Part shown: positions 59,420 through 64,000 of the stretch, one piece after another | How the letters are laid out: every line of letters starts with the position of its first letter | Numbering within the stretch: the first letter of the stretch is position 1 | Source: Adiantum capillus-veneris | Lineage: Eukaryota; Streptophyta; Polypodiopsida; Polypodiales; Pteridaceae | Assembly: GCA_014529385.2 (NCBI GenBank) | Contig: CM043965.1 | Span: 61,805,433-61,869,432 of the forward strand | Direction: 5' to 3' | DNA length: 64,000 nucleotides | The notes under the pieces: model-generated | Told to the model about the DNA's origin: nothing | The model's input: the letters and a program-made list of their open reading frames with translations, nothing else | Database searches by the model: none | Position numbers and translations under genes: made by a program

Positions 59420-60035
59420 TAGGCCATCGCTAGGGCCTAAACCCTAAGAAGAACAAGTAACAGAAGAAGTCCTACCAACTTATGGAGACCCCGTTCGATG
59501 GGGCCCCAAGTGACATAAAGGAAATAAAGCAGGACCCACACACACACACACACACACACAAAAAATTGCGTAGCTGTTGATGACGTGGCAGATTCTAAAA
59601 ATTACGCTGGCTGATGACGTGGGAGGCTGTTCGGATTTCCGCGTTTTGCGCTAGCTGATGACGTGGCAGGCTGTACAAATTTTTGTAAATTACGCTGGCA
59701 GCTTTTTGGCATTGCTTTTTGGACCAGAAGCTTTTGAGTTTGAAGGCTTTTCATGTAAACTGTTTTTCTTAGGCCAAGGGCCTTTAAATATGTGCTAAGG
59801 GCTCGTTCTCTGGCACGCTTCAGTGAGAAGGTGCAGAGTCTGGAGTACCTGCTTGTACTGTGTTGATGCAATATAAAGAAATACCGAAAGGGGCACCAAG
59901 GTTTGGGGCCAATACTCTCTGGGGTGGAATTCCGCCACTCCGTGTCGCGTGTTCTCTCTCTCTTTCAGTTCACTTGTTATTGAAGTGCTAAAAGTCTGTT
60001 CTTTTCTATTGGCACGTGGTGCCCGCCTTGTGACA
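59420..60035 (+). repeat. LTR of the plus-strand family, lacking its 5' end
   Basis: It matches 60313-60922 from GGGCCTAAACCCTAAGAAG on, ending ...CCGCCTTGTGACA at 60035. It includes an (AC)n run at 59537-59560, CTTTAAATATGTG as a TATA-like box (about 59779), and the shared block at 59875-59912. It is not followed by a primer-binding site. The interval 60036-60312 shows no gene, only a short direct repeat GATGGATACTGACTGTCATG at 60077 and 60103. Confidence 0.75.
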
Positions 60036-60312
60036 CTCCGAGGAGGAAAATTCCTGAAACCACTTCCAACACAAAGGATGGATACTGACTGTCATGCTCT
60101 TGATGGATACTGACTGTCATGTTGATGATCATGCTATGTGCAACCAGAGGATATGCAACTACTCTAAGTGCTTGGACATGCACAGCCTGCGCACAGACTC
60201 ACAAAGGTGCCAGAACACTTCCTAAGCTGACTTGAACCCTAGACCTGAAGTAGCTTGTCCACATGCACATAGGGTTAGATGTGCACGTGATAGAAATAGA
60301 GCAGCAGATCGG

Positions 60313-60922
60313 TGTCACAAACAGCTGACGTGTCAAAGCCCAGAAGAATGGAGCCAACTTGCAGATGCCAATCGAGGGGCCTAAACCCTAAGAAGAAGAA
60401 GTCCTACCAACTTATGGGGACCCCGTCCGATTGGGGCCCCAATAACATAAAAGGGATTAAAATAAAGCAGGACTCACACACACACAAAAACTGATGATGT
60501 GGCAGTTGTGCGGACACCCCGCGTTTTGCGCTAACTGATGATGTTGCAGTTGTACGGAATTTCGCAAAACACGTTGGCAGCTTTTTGGCATTGTTGTTGG
60601 ACCAAAAGCTTTTGAGTTTGAAGGCTTTTTATGTAAACTGCTTTTCATAGGCCCAGGGCCTTTAAATATGTGCTAAGGGCTCATTCTTTGGTATGCTTCC
60701 TGGAGAAGGTGCAGAGTCTGGAGTACCGGCTTGTACTGTGTTGATGCAATATAAAGAAATACCGAAAAGGGCGCCAAGGTTTGGGGCCAATACTCTCTGG
60801 GGTGGAATTCCGCCACTCCGTGTTGCGTGTCGTCTCTCTCTTTCAGTTCGGTTGTTATTGAAGTGCTAAAAGTCTATTCAATCTGTTCTTTTCTATTGGC
60901 ACGTGGTGCCCGTCTTGTGACA
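60313..60922 (+). repeat. 5' LTR of the plus-strand gag-protease element
   Basis: 610 bp from TGTCACAAACAGCTG to CGTCTTGTGACA. It carries GCCTAAACCCTAAG, a TTTAAATATGTG box near 60661, the shared block at 60753-60790 and GGGTGGAATTCCGCCACTCCG. Confidence 0.9.
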
Positions 60923-60923
60923 A

Positions 60924-60935
60924 TGGTATCAGAGC
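60924..60935 (+). other. Primer-binding site (initiator Met-tRNA)
   Basis: TGGTATCAGAGC directly after the LTR is the standard plant complement of initiator Met-tRNA. Confidence 0.9.
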
Positions 60936-61141
60936 ATCAAGTATGTGCTTTTCTGAAAGCATATCGGTCCCACAAAAGAGCAGACGGAGAAAACCAGAGA
61001 CTTCTGGAATTTAATTGAGGTATCTTCGTGCTCCGACCCCAGACTTATTAGCGACTTCCACCCTTACTTCATCACACATCGGGCCCGCTCCCGTCTTCAT
61101 CGCTCTGTCTTAGAGGAAATAAGCCATAAAGAACCCAAGAC

Positions 61142-62014
61142 ATGGATTAATCAGAATATTTGCAGTTTCTGCTCAACGAGCTTCACGACATTCTTTCGCG
61201 GCATCCTCAGCAGAATCTTCCGATGCTGCAAAGTTTTCAACAATTTTTAAACTACAAGTTACCTCCTCTGATGCCCCAGGTGGTACCTCCTCCTCCGGCA
61301 TCAGAAAGTACGAGAGCTTCCAACCGGAAACCTTCTCAAACGTCTGTTTCGATCGGGGGAGTCTTCAGGAATATTGTGCAGCCATCTGACCCTGATCCAG
61401 TGCAACCGACATTGCCCCCACCTCCACCACCGCCACCGCCACGAGGCTACAATGGTTGGAGCCCATATGGATACCCTTATTATCCATACCCGGGATATGC
61501 GCCTAACCAACCCAAAGATTTCAAAGATGGCGGCACGACAATCAAATTTTTCACTTTTTCCGGGGTGAAAGATCGCAAGAAAGCATTGCAGTTCCTACAG
61601 CAATTTGACAACATCAATGCTTTGAGGAACTATACAGAAGAATCCAAGATTTCTCGAGCAGCGGGATTTCTTAAAGATAATGCTATGCAATGGTGGAGTT
61701 CAATCGCGACACAACCGCATGCTCCAAGGACCTGGCAAGCTTTCAAGACAGTTTTTGCACGTAGTTATATAACTTCGATGTTTGAAGTCCGGATTTTGGC
61801 AGAGTGGGGCTTGCCACTTAAACCATGGACGACTATAACCAAAGGTTTCTCAACGTGTACCTTTCGGTGTCCTTTAAGTTCATTCCCTTGGAGGACCAGT
61901 GCGAGCGGTACACCATTGGACTACCATCACCATTGCAAGAATATTGTCTCTCCAAGCAAGTCTCTACCATGCAAGAGCTTATGGACCATGCCACGGTCGG
62001 CTACAAGCTCATGA
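61142..62014 (+). pseudogene. Gag, N-terminal part, with early stop
   Basis: ATG at 61142 is followed by GAT and TAA (61148-61150), so translation would stop at codon 3. The frame then stays open to 62014. It has a hydrophobic/helical start (QFLLNELHDILSRH), a proline-rich linker with an eight-residue Pro run, a Tyr/Pro stretch (YGYPYYPYPGY), and the gag core TFSGVKDRKKALQFLQQFD ... AMQWWSSIA. The coherent reading leaves this frame near 61820, so the last 65 codons are nonsense. Gag would form the particle. Confidence 0.8.
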
Positions 62015-62745
62015 AGGGAAAGTTGGAGTTTACCACAGAAAAACCTCCGGCCACTAACCAGAACTCCCGACAACAACGAACAAATTCTCGAGAATCCCGT
62101 GAAAACCAACCTCAACGGCCTCGTCGGACACGTCATCAACGAGACGCCTTGTTACAAGAAGGCCGATGCTTCGAATGTTTCCAAACAGGGCATACGTTCA
62201 ATACATGTCCTGAGCGAGCCTCGACGTCCTCAGTGCAACCTTCTGCTCCCACGTCAGACAGATCCCCGGGGCCACCTACGACCAAGAGGAGGGCTAGACC
62301 TGCTATTGAACTAGTACCCGATATTTATGGTATACATCTTGAGAGTTTTAATGAATTATGCAAAGCTTATGGAAAAGTCAACGGCTTGAAAGCCCTTATT
62401 TTCTTTGACCTCGGAGCTATAGAGAACTTCATCCATCCAGAATTCTTGAAGCAGATACACTTTGATTATGATGCAGAGGGTGGAGAAATTGAAGCTGAGC
62501 TAGCCACGGGGCAAACTCAGAAAGTGGTACCGCTCATTGGTGCTCTTCCAGGGACTATACAAGATTATCATAGAAAAGCCGATTTCCACATTATGAAGTT
62601 GGGCAATTGCGACGTTCTCTTGGGCATGCCCTGGCACGACAAGAATGATGCAACTCTCCAGGTTCGGAAGCAAACCATCACCGTGATGCAGAAGGGCAAG
62701 CCAGTTGTCCTCAAAGTTCGATTGTCCGAACAAAGCCTTGAATGA
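61825..62745 (+). CDS. Gag C-terminus and aspartic protease
   Basis: A 306-codon frame continues gag from MDDYNQRFLNVYL, through a basic Arg/Gln-rich linker, to a complete zinc knuckle C-F-E-C-F-Q-T-G-H-T-F-N-T-C (CX2CX4HX4C, residues about 114-127). The protease domain follows: LKALIFFDLGAIENFIHPEF has D-L-G where D-S/T-G is expected, and NCDVLLGMPWH carries the ILG-like motif. The changed active-site residue probably makes this protease inactive. The frame needs a shift from the N-terminal gag near 61820. It ends at 62745 without any reverse transcriptase. Confidence 0.8.
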   Translation: MDDYNQRFLNVYLSVSFKFIPLEDQCERYTIGLPSPLQEYCLSKQVSTMQELMDHATVGYKLMKGKLEFTTEKPPATNQNSRQQRTNSRESRENQPQRPRRTRHQRDALLQEGRCFECFQTGHTFNTCPERASTSSVQPSAPTSDRSPGPPTTKRRARPAIELVPDIYGIHLESFNELCKAYGKVNGLKALIFFDLGAIENFIHPEFLKQIHFDYDAEGGEIEAELATGQTQKVVPLIGALPGTIQDYHRKADFHIMKLGNCDVLLGMPWHDKNDATLQVRKQTITVMQKGKPVVLKVRLSEQSLE

Positions 62746-62940
62746 CCTCTCTAGTTGTTTTCTAGTTAGATACTTTTGAACATCGTTTGAGAAAGTATTG
62801 TTTGAAGTTTGTTTGAAATGGATGCTATCTGTTTTTCACCTGTCTTGGTGCCGATTTGAATTGTTTGACTCTGGTTTCAATGATTGGTGATTTTACTCCC
62901 GGGTGGAGAAGTGAGAAATCCTGTTTTGGTATTGTTTGAA

Positions 62941-63146
62941 CCTCGAAACGACGCAGGCCGATGCCTGGGGAGCCTTTTGTTGTATGTTTGAAAACCTCGG
63001 AACGACGCAGGCCGATGTCTAGGGAGCGTTCCGTTGTATGCTAGAAAACCTCCGAACGACGCAGGCCGATGCCTAGGGAGCGTTTGGTTGTATGCTTGAA
63101 CCTCCAAGCGACGCGGACTGCGATCTGGGAAGCATTTGGTTGTATA
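62941..63146 (+). repeat. Four tandem units of about 53 bp
   Basis: Units start at 62941, 62995, 63049 and 63101, each CCTC-GAACGACGCAGGCCGATG then GGGAGC...GTTGTATG. The fourth is most diverged. They lie between the protease stop and the 3' LTR. Confidence 0.9.
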
Positions 63147-63609
63147 GTCCTCTGAGCTCATGGCCCGGACCTTTTTAGGTTATTTGCGGGGGGGTGACGA
63201 GGTAGTCGGTGAGTAGCTTCATACCGCAGACTGTTTGTCTCGAGGGAGTGCTCAACGGCGCTGTTTGTTGTGTCTTGTAACATGCATATGTAAGCATTTG
63301 TGTTGCATTGTGATGTGCCAACTACTAAATATTCCTAATTGGATGAGATTGCCCGAGTATGTAATTTTAGTGCATCAAGACAAGCGTGGAAGATCAGTGC
63401 GGTCTGGGTGTGATGGCTAATTTTACTACGGCTGAATATCGAGAGTTCTGATCTGGACGAAAGGAGAAGAAAACTCCTTGATCAAAAGAGCCGAAAGGAG
63501 AAGCTAACTCCTTAACAAAAAGAGAAAACTGATTGTCCCTCAGAAATTTTTTGAGCTAACTTGAGTTGCTTTGCAGATATGCTGTAATCGCGGACGATTA
63601 CTCTCTTTC

Positions 63610-63621
63610 AAGAAGGGGAGA
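63610..63621 (+). other. Polypurine tract
   Basis: AAGAAGGGGAGA is immediately before the 3' LTR start. Confidence 0.85.
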
Positions 63622-64000
63622 TGTCACAAACTGCTGACGTGTCAAAGCCCAGAAGAATGGAGCCAACTTGCAGATGCCGGCCGAGGGGCCTAAACCCTAA
63701 GAAGAACAAGTAGCAGACGAAGAAGTCCTACCAACTTATGGGGACCCCGTCCGATGGGGCCCCAATGACATAAAGGGATTAAAATAAAGCAGCATCACAC
63801 ACGCAAAAACTGATGGCGTGGCAGTTGTACGGACTTCCGCAAAACGTGTTGGTAGCTTTTTGGCATTGCTTTTGGACCAAAAGATAATGAGTTAAAGGCT
63901 TTTTATGTAAATGCTTTTCATAGGCCAAGGGCCTTTAAATATGTGCTAAGGGCTCATTCTCTGGTATGCTTCCTGGAGAAGGTGCAGAGTTTGGAGTACC
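63622..64000 (+). repeat. 3' LTR, cut by the window end
   Basis: Begins TGTCACAAACTGCTG and follows the 5' LTR for about 380 bp. It lacks a segment of about 40 bp (second GTTTTGCGCTAACTGATGATG copy) present in the 5' LTR. Confidence 0.9.

Larger units (their letters stand above)
60313..64000 (+). mobile_element. Gag-protease LTR element, plus strand (right end outside the window)
   Basis: Structure: 5' LTR 60313-60922, primer-binding site 60924-60935, gag-protease 61142-62745, 0.87 kb of non-coding sequence with tandem repeats, polypurine tract 63610-63621, and a 3' LTR from 63622 that runs out at the window end. The interior of 2.7 kb has no reverse transcriptase, RNase H or integrase, so it depends on another element. 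The two LTRs differ by several substitutions and indels, so it is not a very recent insertion. Confidence 0.85.

Noticed and set aside
62877-63161. Minus-strand frame with repeated LPRHRPASF
   Set aside because: It only reflects the 53-bp tandem DNA repeat of the plus-strand element; no independent coding evidence.

Overview
This is a repeat-dominated stretch of a large, intron-rich land-plant nuclear genome. The evidence is L1-type and other LINEs, Ty3/gypsy chromoviruses with integrase chromodomains, a Ty1/copia-like element primed by initiator-Met tRNA, a MULE-like transposase remnant, long TA and GA/TC microsatellites, and low gene density. The mix of elements, plus one exon with an RPAP3_C domain, would suit a fern or other seed-free plant, but nothing visible fixes the lineage.

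Layout. 1-2 kb: a decayed gypsy gag (-). 2.22-4.51 kb: a complete small LTR element with target duplication, primer-binding site and polypurine tract but no recognisable protein. 7.8-8.4 kb: a TA-repeat desert. 8.6-12.4 kb: a decayed DNA-transposon-like coding block (possible Ulp1-like protease piece, then a MULE-like transposase), split by an inverted-repeat element and carrying an exon-sized tandem duplication. 14.1-21.8 kb: two truncated LINE copies (-). The first is interrupted by a 3.2-kb insertion that carries a decayed protein-kinase-like gene and several tandem-repeat arrays. 25.6-28.4 kb: chromovirus pol (+). 29.6-32.5 kb: a third copy of the same LINE type (+). 33.2 kb: a hairpin with a 25-G loop. 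36.4-40.7 kb: a LINE zinc-finger remnant, then an LTR and the 3' half of a chromovirus pol (-). 42.8-47 kb: gypsy/copia-like fragments (-). 47.69-48.54 kb: the best candidate for a host gene, the terminal exon (-) of an RPAP3_C-domain protein. 49.16-64 kb: a nest of LTR elements that encode only gag and protease, on both strands, with a full-length 5.07-kb L1-type LINE inserted into one LTR.

How it fits together. Five LTRs, including the chromovirus LTR at 37.3-38.4 kb and those of the gag-protease elements, share a conserved block of about 38 nt and similar polypurine/TGTCAC starts. This suggests a family in which elements lacking reverse transcriptase are mobilised by a chromovirus. If the RPAP3_C gene is intact, its upstream exons must lie beyond the nest, so the nest would occupy an intron. 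Nearly all element genes are broken by stops and frameshifts. The L1-type LINE is the least damaged. Identifications rest on motif reading by eye; no database search was run.
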